A stretch of 64,000 nucleotides of DNA. Source: Cichorium intybus. Its lineage: Eukaryota > Streptophyta > Magnoliopsida > Asterales > Asteraceae. Location: the NCBI GenBank assembly GCA_023525715.1, contig CM042011.1:64182354-64246353 (forward strand), in the 5' to 3' direction. The notes below the pieces were generated by a model. It was not told where the DNA came from. It made no database searches and saw only the letters and a list, made by a program, of their open reading frames with translations. Positions 1 to 12,251 of this stretch are shown one piece after another. The position numbers were made by a program, and so were the translations under genes. The first letter of the stretch is position 1. The number at the start of each line of letters is the position of its first letter.

Positions 1-2838
1 CACACTTGCTTTGAATATTGCTTCAGTCAGTCAATTGTGCGAGTCTTGTTGCTGCATCTTCTTTTCTGATTCGCTCTGTTGTGTACAGGACATTCAGTCT
101 CAGAGAGTGATTGGGATAGGTCGTAGACTTGGGAAGCTATATGTCTTGGAGCAGCTACATGTTGATGTTGCTGCCTCTAGTGTTGATTTGTCATCTTTTC
201 GTTTAAGTCATTCATCGTATGTTTTTTTATCTTTGTCATTCTCATTTGGGACATGTGTCAGCGTCTCGTTTACAGTTTTTAATCTGTACTGGTGTGTTAG
301 GCTCTTTGAAATGTGAGGATATTTCTGATTGCTGTGGTTGTAAACTGGGAAAGTTTTCTGCTTTTGCCGTTTAATAAAAGTGTCACTCGTATGTTACTCC
401 TTTTGATATTATGCATTCTGATGTGTGGGGTCCATCCCCGGTCACCCCTAAAGCTGTATCTAATTATTATGTTTCATTCATTGATGATTACACTCGTTAT
501 ACATGGGTCTACCTTATGAAACGTAGGTCTGATTTTTTCACCATATATAGTGAATTTAGAGCCGTTATCAAGACCCAACACTCTGCTGTCATAAAGTGTT
601 TCTGGTGTGATTTAGGAGGGGAATTTACCTCTAATGCCTTTAATGAGTTGTTGGCATCTGATGGCACTGTACACTAGTCCTCATGTATTGACACCCCGCA
701 GCAGAACGTGTTGTAGAAAGAAAGCATCGACATCTCCTAGAAACTTCACGTTCCTTGTTGCTTTCTTCTCAATTTTCTAATTTCTTTTGGGGAGAAGCTG
801 TTCTTACTACTGTCCATGTTATTAACCGCATCCCTACTAAACGCATAATTCTGGGAAGTCTCTTTATGAAATGTTGTATGGGCAACTTCCAGATTATTCC
901 TCATTACGGGTGTTTGGGTGTACCTGCTTTGTTTTAAAGCCCCATGTAGAGAGAAATAAGTTATCTTCAAAGTCAACCCTTTGTGTATTTTGGGGATAAG
1001 GTATTAGTCAGAAAGGGTATCGGTGTTATGACCCGTCAAATCAGAAATTGTATGTCTCTCGCAATGTCACCTTCTTGGAGCACATCCCATTCTATAGCAT
1101 TCCAGTTTAGTCACATGATGTGACTCAGTCATAAATTCGTACTATTGACCCGTTTAGTACTAGCGATGATGATCCTCCACATGCTCATGATCATCCACCA
1201 GCCGTTGATCTGCCACCTGTCGCTGATCCTCCGCATAGTCCTCATCGAGATCCCCCACCATTGAGGCCTATTCGTCAGCGAAAGTCCACCAGACTTCCAG
1301 AGTTTGTTTATTCTTCTTACTCACCAGCTTTTGCTTTGTTTATTGCTAATGTTCATTGTCTCTCTGAGCCAGCATCCTAGAAAGAGACCGTCTCTGATCC
1401 CCTTTGGCAGAACGCTATGGCTCAGGAACTCGCAGCTCTTCATCAGATTCATACGTGGGATTTGGTTTCTCTTCCGCCTGGAAAGCACACGATTGGTTTT
1501 CGTTGGGTATATGAAATCAAAAAAAAGTCTGATGGGTCCATTGAGCGTTATAAAACCAAACTTGTTGCGAAAGGATAGTCGCAACAATATGGTATGGATT
1601 ATGAAGAGACCTTTGCTCCAGTTACAAAAATGACGACTGTACGTACCTTGATTACTGTTTCTTCCATTAGACAGTGGAAAATTTATCAGATGGATGTCAA
1701 GAATGCGTTCTTGAATGGTTATTTTCATGAGGAAGTGTAAATGTCTCCTCCCTCAGGCATTGCTCACCAGCTAGGTGAAGTTTGTCGACTTTGCTTGGTT
1801 TTCGCCCTAGTAATCACGATTCCGCCTTATTTGTTAGATGTATGAGTGCAGGCCGGATCCTTCTTTCTTTATATGTTGATGACATGATTATTACCGGTGA
1901 TGATCATGATGGTATATCCTCTTTAAAACGTGATTTGGCCTACCGTTTTGCTTTGAAAAACTTGGGTTTGCTGCGTTATTTTTTGGGGATTGAAGTTGCC
2001 CAATCCCTAAAGGGTTATCTTTTATCTCAGACGAAGTATATCTCAGATTTGTTTGACCGTGCACGCCTCACGGATAACCGAACAATTGATACGCCTCTAG
2101 AGAGTAATGTCAAGTATTCTCCAACTGACGTTGTTCCCTTGTCAGATCCGAGTCTTTATCGTACCATTGTGGGGAGTTTGGTTTATCTCACTGTTACCAA
2201 ACCGGATATTGCTCATGCAGTTCATGTGGTTAGTCAATTTGTCACGGCTCCCTCTACTGTTCACTGGGGAGTTGTCCTTCGTATTTTGAGATATCTTCGT
2301 GGCACTCGGTTTCGTAGCCTTGTGTTCTCTTCCACTTCCTCTCTTGAGTTGCGTGCCTATAGTGACGCTAATTGGGATAACGACATTTATGATCGCAAGT
2401 CCACTACTGGGTATTGTGTTTTTTTTGGAGATTCGTTGATTTCGTGGAAAAACAAGAAACAGGATGTTGTGTCGCGATCTTCTACGAAATCTGAGTATAG
2501 GGCCATGGCTATAGCCACTTGTGAGATTGTTTGGTTGCGATGGCTTCTTGCGGATATGGGTCTTCACATCTCTCAGCCTACCCCGTTGCACTGTGATAAT
2601 GAGAGTGCGATATTGATTGCCAAAAATTCGGTGTTTCACGAGCGCACAAAACACATTGAGATTGATTGTCATTTTACACACTATCACCTTCAGCAAGGGA
2701 CTATTTCTCTCCCTCACATTTCCTCTACCTTACAGATTACGGATATGTTTACGAAGCCCTTGACTGCTTCTCAGTTTCATTTTCTGACTGATAAACTCTC
2801 AATGCTTGTTGCTGTCGCATTGTGAGTTTGAGAGGGGA
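1..2838 (+). pseudogene. Decayed Ty1/copia retrotransposon, gag-preintegrase to RNase H
   Basis: This is the 3' part of a copia polyprotein; its 5' part lies outside the window. Reading along the plus strand, the end of the GAG-preintegrase segment (about 11-310) is followed by the integrase core (about 411-670, with FIDDYTRYTWVYL and GGEFTS), a connector rich in His/Pro codons (1150-1330), and reverse transcriptase. The downstream half, 1782-2825, is an open 347-codon frame carrying the RT active-site YVDDM and the copia RNase H block (SDANWDND, KSEYRAM, HCDNESA, TKHIEIDCH). Upstream, in-frame stops interrupt the protein near 675, 1378, 1576 and 1738. About 30 residues are missing near 1785, where the 'ALYGLKQAPR' region should be. 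Several frameshifts separate the integrase pieces, so it cannot make a functional polyprotein. A polypurine tract (2831-2838) abuts the 3' LTR. Confidence 0.9.
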
Positions 2839-3108
<270 letters not shown>

Positions 3109-3128
3109 GATCAGTTAAATTGTCAACA

Positions 3129-3933
3129 TAGAAACAAATTGGAAATTGTAGTATCAAAATCTTTTTTATTTATTTATTTTAAAACTTGGTGTTTTAATCG
3201 AAACAAAAGTAATAGAATGTCAAAATTGAACTTCTATATTAACTTATTGTTTTTTTATACGATTCCCTCAAAACAACATTTGAAAGATTAGAAGATGCTT
3301 GCACCATCCACTTTTGCAAGCAAAACTCAAAATGGCGAAATGCCCCATTTTTAGAAGAAAACAGAAAATCCGCAAAGCAAATTTAAAGGTTTCTATTTTT
3401 ACGGGAAAAAAAAAAAAAAAAAAACTCCATTTGTTTGCAGCTTTAAAATTCCATTAGTTAAGTAAGCTCACTCTGTTCATCCTCCATATTCCATAGTTGT
3501 TGTCTTGGGTAGGTCTCTCGGTTTATGGTTTCATAAAGTAGGAAAAAAATGGTTGTGATTTGTTTCATGTGTCCATATTTATTGGTGACATTGTATGTCA
3601 CCTTCTTGAATTCGTTCACATATTTGTTAATGTATTTTTTATGAGTAATAAGGTTATCAGACATGTCGAACAAATAACAAGATCACCAAAGTAAACACAA
3701 ATACTAGTTATTTGTTAACCCGATTTTCATTCACCAATTTACCTAAAAATACAAGTGCAATTATATTTCGTAATTTCTCTAATGTATTCATAGTTGTATC
3801 AACCGATACGACAGATAATTAGGCCAAACAAAGAGGATAGATATACATATGCAACAACAAATTATTTCTACAATTACACCTACTCCATTATCATCCTCGT
3901 ATCTTCATCTATTTATTAAATTTATATTTTTTC
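3129..3933. other. Intergenic sequence between copia LTR and NPF gene A
   Basis: AT-rich DNA with one oligo-A run (about 3405-3423). I see no coding segment or recognisable element. The part nearest 3934 should hold the 3' UTR and polyadenylation site of NPF gene A, which is transcribed leftward, but no signal is clear enough to place. Confidence 0.5.
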
Positions 3934-5320
3934 TCAAACCTCAGATTTATCATCTTTTTTCTCCATTTCAACAATGGCACCACCACCACCACCATCACTC
4001 TTCTCCTTGTACCTATACCACCTTGAACAGAACAAAAAGTAACCTAGATTCAAGATCCCCAAACTCGTTATCAAGAAATAGAAATAGTCCAATCTACCCT
4101 TGTTAAGATCCTCCGGCAACCAGTTCCCGGTGGCCGCCCCTTCCGTCGTCCGATGAATAATCGTTACCAAAAACCCATTCAAGTAACTCGACGCCGCCAT
4201 CCCACAGAAGAAAAACGCACCCGCAACACTCCTCATATTCTCCGGAAATTGTTTGTAGTAAAACTCCACTAAACCGATCGCAGTGAACGATTCCGCAAAT
4301 CCAGCAATTGACAGCTGCGGAATCAACCATAACGCCGACATTGACGAAATTTCCCCTCTGTGAGGTTGATAACCTAATGTCGGTTTCGTTAGGGCTAAAT
4401 TCCTCCTTTTCTCTTCCACTAAAGCCGAAACAAGTGAAGCTAAAACCGTTAATGAAATTCCGAATCCAATTCTTTGTAATAGGGAGATGCCGCCTTCTTT
4501 ACCGGTGATGCGACGGAGTCGGGGTACGATTACACGGTCGTATACAGGGACGAAGAAGACGAGAGTGAGCATTGTGAAGACGGTGTAGGAAGCGGCGGGG
4601 ATTTCGAATTTGGAGTTGAAGACGTGGCGGTCGGATTGTAGGGCTTGGAATACGACGTATTGGGTTTGTTGGTTCATTGCTATGAAGTATGTAATGGCTG
4701 CGGCCCATATTGGTAACACTTTTATTACGCATTTTAATTCTTCTACTTGTTGGATACTGCACAGCTTCCATGGGTCGGTTGCTGACCCATTCGGGTTGAG
4801 TTTGTCTTCTGGTGTAATGATTGCTGCTTTGTTTAGAAATCTGATACAAAAAGATTGGCGTGATTGAGAAATTAATATGTCAAACAACTTATAATCAAAA
4901 TGATTTAACACCGAAAGAAAACAGGTTAAAGGGATTGAACGTGACCGAAGTGTATTTTTATCGAAATGTCACAAATCTAAACCACTTACGCATTTGCTTA
5001 CCTTCACTGAATTTTGCAATAATGTACTGGGAGAATTTCGTTTATGTTTTTACTTTTTATAAATTTTTATAATTATTTATATATTATTATAAAATTTAAA
5101 ATTACATATAAATTAGAGCAAATTACAAAAATGGTACCTGAGGTTGGCACGATCTTACAATAATGGTCCTACTGTTGAAAAAATCACTTTAATAGTCCTT
5201 AAACTTGCGATTTACTTACAAGAATGATCCAAAAGCCAAGTAAAATAACCATTTTATCCTTTTTAATTTATTTTTCATTTTCTTTTAATATTTAATTTAT
5301 TAAAGTAATTAAAAAAAAAC

Positions 5321-5387
<67 letters not shown>

Positions 5388-5738
5388 GTACCAAATAGAT
5401 CTAAAACAATGTAGCTTTATCTTACATCTTTGAAATGGGGGATCAATCATCTTCAACATCGTCATCTTCGTAAAGCTGGGATATTATCAAGAAGTTCCGT
5501 GTTGTTTCAAGAGTTTGTTGTTTTTTATAATTGTATGGTTGAGAGGTTGTGATTTCAAGCCTGTTTAGTTTTGATATAGTTTTAGTTCTTATCTGTGGAC
5601 TGTGGCCATCTAAATTTATGTTAGTGTTTCTGTTTGTTTGCTGGCTGATATCAAACTGTTGCTGTTATTTTTCTTTCTCTTTGGTGCTAGCTTCTGTAAT
5701 AAAATTTTAGCTGTTAAGAAAAATGCATCTGCATCAAG

Positions 5739-5812
<74 letters not shown>

Positions 5813-6660
5813 AGTTTTTTTTAATTACTTTAATAAATTAAATATTAAAAAAAAATAAAAAAGAAATTAAAAAGGGTAAAATGGTCATTTTACTTGGCTT
5901 TTGGATCATTCTTGTAAGTAAATCGCAAGTTTAAGGACCATTAAAGTGATTTTTTCAACAGTAGGACCATTATTGTAAGATCGTGCCAACCTCAGGGACC
6001 ATTTTTGTAATTTACTCTATAAATTATTATATATCCTAAAATATGACATATATGTCTAAAAAATTAATTTAATAATAATTAATCATTTTGAAAATTAAAA
6101 GACTATTTTTAATTCTATTTTAGTTTTAAAAACTAATTAAATTTTGACATTCTCATACTACCATTGTCCCAAATTTTACAAAATATCAGTCGTTACAATT
6201 TCTTCTTATATGGAATATACGATCATAGCCGAATTTGTCGTAATCAGTTGTTTAAGTGTGAAGGAGTTGTCGGTTAATGAATGATTTTATAAGACATTTT
6301 AGTAACTTGACTATAATCTGATTTAAAAAATGTTTTTTATTTTTTAAATATTATCTATAATTAAATAAATCTTTTGGATATATACATGAATTTTTAGGTT
6401 TTATAAGTATATAGCATAATTTCAAATTTTATAATGATATTTACGTAATTATAGAGGTTTGTAAAAACATAAACGAATTTATATTATTGTTTTAATAATA
6501 TTGTTTTGTAATATATTTATTATACTAATTATCTATAAAAAAATAAATATTAAAAAAATGTTTTTACGTATATGAATTCGAACGTTACACGTGATGTGGT
6601 ATAACCTGTTATTTAGAGCGTCGGTATTCCAAGTCTAATATGATAGATCAACACACCTAC

Positions 6661-6708
<48 letters not shown>

Positions 6709-9671
6709 GTTTTCATGTTGGTGGCAGGATAATATAATAGAAGAGTTGGTATTCTAGTTGAATACCTTCAAGTCGCCAATCATGAAATTAGGTTATCAAC
6801 TTTGGTCACAGTGGTTGATTGAAGGTTGACTTTTGACTCAGACAAATGTGAAATCTCCACTAACAGAGAAAACTATGGTATATTGCTCCAAAGGCCTCAT
6901 AGAAAAAGAGTAATTACAAATTTAGTCCCTGAAATTAGAATGACCCGTGAAGTCTTCTAGAGTGATTTTTCCATTCAATTGATAATGTGTGAACTGAAGT
7001 AGAGGGTTTTTGTCAAAGGAATTATTGACATCAAAAGTGTTGTATAATGTGACAAACCGACGATTTTTGATATTAGGTCAACTTGACATATCAACTCAAT
7101 TAATATTTGTGGAAGAGTCCCGGAGACTAGGGAACTAATATTTTGAATATAACGTCAGTTTCAAACGTTTTTATTGGGCCTTGACCCATTAATATTTTAT
7201 GACTTTTAACTTAAAAGATCCAAAAGCAAATCAATCTTACAACAACAGTTGTTGACCAATACCAACTTTCATCATCAAATAAAAATCACACTTTACTCAT
7301 AAAAAAAATTGTGTTGTCTAATCGGATTATAACAATGTTTTATGGGTTTTTTTTTTCCGTTGTAGTTTTCCTGTTTTAAGTGGGGCTTTTGTTACTCGAT
7401 CATAGTGGGTTGTTGACTATCTTATTTTTGCCTTTCACAAAATTTGGAACTTTTTGGTGTGGATTGTAGATCCCATTGATATTTTATTGGGATTCAATTT
7501 GGTGTTTGAGAACCAAACGTTTGTAAAATATGAATCTTGAGAGTGAGTTTTTTGTGAAGGACTAAACATGTATTTAGAAGATATCGAAGGACTTGTGTAA
7601 AAGGCAATTATGACGTGTCAACATCAAAGAGGGTCAATTATTGAGAAATGAAGACGAAAGTGGGTAAATGATTGATTGATATTGTGTTCTCATTATACCC
7701 GTTAACATATTTATATAGAAAACTAGTGGAGTAATGTGTGAAAGGTGCATGGTTTCTACACTTTTGTTTCACTTAGTTATAGTGCTTCCTTTCTATCCTT
7801 TATAACGTTGATAATGTTGCAACCAAGTTCTTTAATAAATGTTTATTTTAGTAGTTATTATAGTGACAATCATTTAATCATGTATCATTATATGAAAAGA
7901 AGATGATTTGATTTTATTGGATATTATCGACCATTTTTGTTGACTATGTCAATATTCTACAAAGGTGAATCTTATCTATTCAAATATATATGATGTTATA
8001 CGTGTAATAATAATAAACTCAATCCCATAAACTAAATCCTCTAAATCAAAATCTAGCTATTTTAAAATATTAGAATGGCATTTTAGTATGAATTGTTACG
8101 TATAAATAATTACTATTGTTTTTAGACAATCTAAAAGAATAACAAAGAAGGTAAAATAAACCTATAAAAGAAGTGGCAAAACGATAAACCGAGAGTTATA
8201 TTAATATAAAATAGGAAAACAAATAATTTTATTTACATATTATCAGACTGGGACCATTTATACTTTCATTACATATGTAGTGTTAGAGAATTTTTATCAA
8301 TAAGATAACATGTCCTTAAAATATGTAGTTTAATCGTATATTTTTTTATATTTTAAGAGAGTGGTTTGTTTTTCTCGTAAAATAATATAGGAAGGGATCT
8401 TGAAATTGAAGTTGTAATTGTTTTTTTTCCTATTTTTTTCTAAGAACAATACAAAAACATTTATATTGATTAATTTATTTGTCTGAAACTATAAGATTAA
8501 TTGACCCACGTCTCAATGTTCCCTCGTTGAATTGCGAGCAAACATTAAATATAAAAATTATATGAACAACATGCAAAACGTATATGAATCATCATAATAT
8601 TACCTGAATTGCTTCGAGTAAGGTAGAACTGAATTAATTGACTTCGGTGGTGTATAATTGTAAAGAGACATCGCCGGTTGTTCCGGCAGTTTCAACCGTC
8701 GCTTTTTCACGGCGACAGCCACTACTCTTGCCATATTTGTGAACGGACTTCCCTCCGGGTTAACTTTAACGTATATTTTAGTACCACCGAAGAACAAGAA
8801 ACACGATATTAGCATGAAGATCGCCGGAATCCCTAGTCCGATAGACCAGCTTACATCCGACTGAATGTAAACCACCAGAGTGACTGACATCACTTGTGCG
8901 AATGTTAAAGTGAAGAAATACCAATTGAAGAAACTATTTATCCCTCTCTTTCCAGATTCAGTGTTCGGGTTGAACTGATCTGCTCCAAAAGCCAGATTAC
9001 ACGGCCGGATACCGGCGGCTCCGACGATCAATGACGTGAATCCGGTCAGGAGAAATAGCCATTGCAATGGTGTGGCACTGACACAGTGGCTTCCTTCTTT
9101 TGCTCCACATTCAGGCGGATGAAGTCCTTTGAACACGGCGGTTAGATCGATTAAAAACAAACCCTAAAATAGAGCATAAACTGGACATTAGTAGAGATTT
9201 TGGAAAAATGGGGATAATTAAATGGAAACAGAACAAGTACATACGATGAAGGATGCAATCGATGCAAACCCCAAGGTCTTGTAGCGGCCGAAATAGGTAT
9301 CACAGAAGAAGGCTCCGAGCAAGGTGGAGAAATTGGTGGTTCCATTGAAGACATTGAGGAGAGTGGTGGCGGTGATGCTTTTCATATTAAAAACCGTCGT
9401 CAGATACACCAGCAAATTCGAAAGCGTTCCAATTGCTCCCAGTTTCTCAAATGTCTCGTTTCCTAACAAAATTCAGTTCAATTTTACATTACTGATCTGA
9501 AAACCAGTTATGATACATGACTCTCAAATGTAACAACATGCAATTGAGTAAAAAAATCAGAAACAAATGATTATACATACCAATGATGAAAGGCATAGCT
9601 CTGATTCCCCTGTAATTAACTTGAGGTTCATCATCTTCGAGAACTCTTTGCTCATCTTTCTCCTTCCCCAT
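3934..9671 (-). CDS. NRT1/PTR family (NPF2-type) proton-coupled transporter, gene A
   Basis: Model: complement(join(3934..4840,8604..9163,9245..9462,9581..9671)), 1,776 nt, 591 residues. All introns are GT-AG; their phases are 1, 0 and 2. The family (MFS/POT fold, 12 membrane helices) moves nitrate, peptides, hormones or glucosides with protons, usually at the plasma membrane. Sequence signs: the proton-coupling ExxEK motif as ETFEK at residues 33-37 in helix 1; a Thr in GRYKT at 89-93, equivalent to the phosphorylated Thr of NRT1.1; the PTR signature AGIRPCNLAFGADQF in exon 3; WKLCSIQQVEELKC and FYYKQFPENMRS in exon 4; and a cytosolic acidic C-tail with a Gly run. The blocks ETFEKLGAIGTLSNLLVYLT and LTKPTLG...ISSMSALWLIPQL place it near NPF2.9/2.10/2.11. 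That clade exports or imports nitrate or glucosinolates in Brassicaceae, so substrate cannot be inferred here. Intron 3 is 3.76 kb and carries a Mutator-type element. It is a paralogue of the gene at 56712-63557. Confidence 0.93.
5324..5385. repeat. (TC)n microsatellite in left TIR
   Basis: About 62 bp of CT dinucleotide, at the inner end of the left arm of the Mutator-type element. Confidence 0.97.
5741..5809. repeat. (GA)n microsatellite in right TIR
   Basis: About 69 bp of GA dinucleotide, the mirror image of the (TC)n tract in the opposite arm. The arms differ by a few repeat units. Confidence 0.97.
6027..8603. other. Remainder of intron 3 of NPF gene A
   Basis: AT-rich intron sequence without a coding segment or element I can name. 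It contains the (ATT)n array at 6659-6708. Intron 3 is oversized compared with the roughly 80-120 bp introns 1 and 2 of the same gene. Confidence 0.6.
6659..6708. repeat. (ATT)n microsatellite
   Basis: About 50 bp of uninterrupted ATT trinucleotide in intron 3 of NPF gene A. Confidence 0.97.
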
Positions 9672-9745
9672 TGTTGGTGTGGAAGGTGAAGATGAATGTG
9701 TGTGAAGGAAGTGGTAGGTTTAACGTTGGTTGTTTGTGAGCCTCA

Positions 9746-9762
9746 CTTATATATATTTATAT
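9746..9762 (-). promoter_or_regulatory. Putative TATA box of NPF gene A
   Basis: The minus strand reads TATAAATATATATAAG about 80-90 bp upstream of the ATG at 9671. The leader between them is rich in CT/CA. The hAT miniature element at 10229-10727 begins about 560 bp upstream of the ATG, so it sits in or next to the promoter. Confidence 0.55.
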
Positions 9763-10228
9763 ACATTTATAACCAAGTGACAATATAACTGGATTTTTTG
9801 AAGGATACATTGAAAGTTGAGTTGCAATTACTTTTGGTAAAATTTATTTTCCAAACTAATAAATGTACAACAGTACTGAAAGTTTTTGAACCGCCGTTTT
9901 GATAATGAAATGTAGGTTTTATTGCTTATGATGATATGGAAGGGTTCATTTATACATAATTTAATAAAATCTTTTATATGGTACTTCAGATTCTTTACGC
10001 CTAAAGTAACGAAAGATTTTAAAAACCTATGAACAATACAAAATTTATGATATTTTGTAATCCTGGATATATTGTCTCCGTAAGGGAATCCTATGAGAAT
10101 TAATATTGTTTCAAAATTTTCAACGTATTCCGTTGCTATTGGTCATATTTTACAGGGTTACATATTTATGCGATAATTTTTTCATAGGATCTCCAATGAA
10201 AGTTAGATATGGATTGTATAGGTGAGAC

Positions 10229-10727
<499 letters not shown>

Positions 10728-10735
10728 GGTGAGAC

Positions 10736-11289
10736 GTGAAGTTATATGGACATGGTCTGAATTGAAGTTGAGGTGGAGTGTGGAGTTGTACGGTGATGTA
10801 CAAGTAGTATAAAAATTAATTTTATTTTCTAGTATGATAAATATATAAAGATTTTAATGAATATGGGTTGAAATGGAGTGGTAAGAGGGTTGTACGAGTT
10901 TGAAGGATTTAAAAAGTAAGTTGTATAGAAATAGAATGTCAAGATGGAATGGTATAAGATTGTAAGGAGTGGTGTCATTTTTGCCATGTATTTGCTTGCC
11001 TTATTAATGGTACCTCATTTTTAATTTTTCCATGTTATTATTATTATTATTTTTTGTCACACACAGATTGGTTTATCATTTCATGGCATAACACATTTAT
11101 TTTATTTTATTTTATTTAGCAATTAAATTTGAATAAAAACTTTAAATTTTATTAATTGAAATTAAAAATACATAACAAGAAATTAAAAACATAAAAACTT
11201 AAAAATACAAAAATTATAATTAAAACACAATAAGAACTTAAAATTACAAAAATAAATAATTAAAACATGTCAAAAGAAATTTTTGTCGG
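10736..11289. other. AT-rich flank of the Harbinger relic
   Basis: No gene or clear repeat. It may be the 3' non-coding part of the PIF/Harbinger-like element whose transposase relic follows, but I could not identify terminal repeats. Confidence 0.4.
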
Positions 11290-12135
11290 AAAATTCGTCT
11301 TCTAACTCATCTACGGGATCCATTAATGTTTTGAATTCCGAAAATATGTTTCACTAAGTTACTGCAAAGATTGTGATGTGTTTCACTATTACGTATCTCG
11401 GCCCTTCTTGCAATGTATTCTTCTATATCAATATTTATTAGTTGTGTCGTTGAAACGGTTCCGTTTTCGTCATACTCATATATTGTTATTAATTCGTCTT
11501 CTATAAGTATATCATGTAATATAATACACATATACATTACCTCTTCAAGTTTCTCGCTTGAAAATGTCAGATTTTTTTAGGCCTGCCAATGTTTCTTAAG
11601 GGCTCCATAGGCTCATTCCACATAAATGTTGTTGAATAGCAGTGACCTGTTAAGAACAGAACGTTAGTGTCATTAAGCGAACCGGGTGAATCAAAGAAGC
11701 CAATAAGGCATGTCAGATCCACTCATATTGTGAGGCCACTTCCTTAAGTATAATTGTCATGTATCGATGATCATCTTGCGTGTATTAATCATGCTATATG
11801 GAAGGGCAATTCCTTTATACCCAATAGAGGCAATTTAAGCTTCCTAACATTCTAGGATAACCATGTACGCTTGCATGATAAGCTTGAAATTGCAGAATGT
11901 AATTGTAGGTAGGCTTATGTAAATATCGTGGACGTAAATCCTAATCACATATCTGCAAAATTTGTGTAGAGTTTCCCCAGCAGTCTGCATAGACATCTTG
12001 AAACACTCATCCATTGCATCCGTTTTGGATGTCGTATGCTATTTGACGTATTGCAATTGTGCATTTTTTTAACGAGGTAAACCCTATTGTACCTCTTGCA
12101 TCTGATCGTTGATGGAAAAATCAACACTCTGTCGT
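11290..12135 (-). pseudogene. PIF/Harbinger-type transposase relic (Plant_tran / DDE nuclease family)
   Basis: Reading the minus strand downward from about 12130 gives broken pieces in the order of the plant Harbinger nuclease domain: CLCRLLGKLYTNFADM; PTYNYIQFQAYHASVHGYP; RMLGSLNCLYW (canonical MLGSIDCMHW); NRSLLFNNIY; and finally a 76-codon open frame 11537-11307 with YMCIILHDILIEDE and EIRNSETHHNLCSNLV, typical of the C-terminus. The Asp of the SIDC motif, a catalytic residue of the DDE triad, is read as Asn. Many in-frame stops and shifts occur between the pieces. It is dead as a transposase. I could not find terminal inverted repeats or the expected 3-bp TSD. Confidence 0.75.
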
Positions 12136-12251
12136 AAAATCTTCGACTATGCGTTCATATAAGGCTATGAGCATTTAGAATAATCTTTAACCATAGTAAC
12201 CTTGAAAAGCTGCATGCTCAACATTTAATGCATGAGACGCTTGTTGAGAGG

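Larger units (their letters stand above)
5116..6017. mobile_element. Mutator-type foldback element (902 bp) in intron 3 of NPF gene A
   Basis: Near-perfect long terminal inverted repeats: left arm 5116-5385, right arm 5741-6017. The outermost bases are GAGCAAATTACAAAAATGG and, on the other end, the complement with one mismatch. A perfect 9-bp target duplication TATAAATTA (5107-5115 and 6018-6026) points to the Mutator superfamily. Both arms end inward in a microsatellite, (TC)n on the left and its complement (GA)n on the right, so a transcript could fold into a roughly 270-bp hairpin. The loop (5386-5740) holds an ATG at 5435 followed by a Ser-rich short frame, and at 5638-5700 a hydrophobic helix-like stretch. 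These could be relics of a captured gene, possibly a small GRF zinc-finger protein, but that identification is weak. Confidence 0.88.

Noticed and set aside
2142..2717. 191-codon minus-strand frame
   Set aside because: Lies entirely opposite the copia RT-RNase H frame and has no recognisable content.
11307..11537. Independent small gene of 76 codons
   Set aside because: The sequence is the C-terminus of the Harbinger-type transposase relic.
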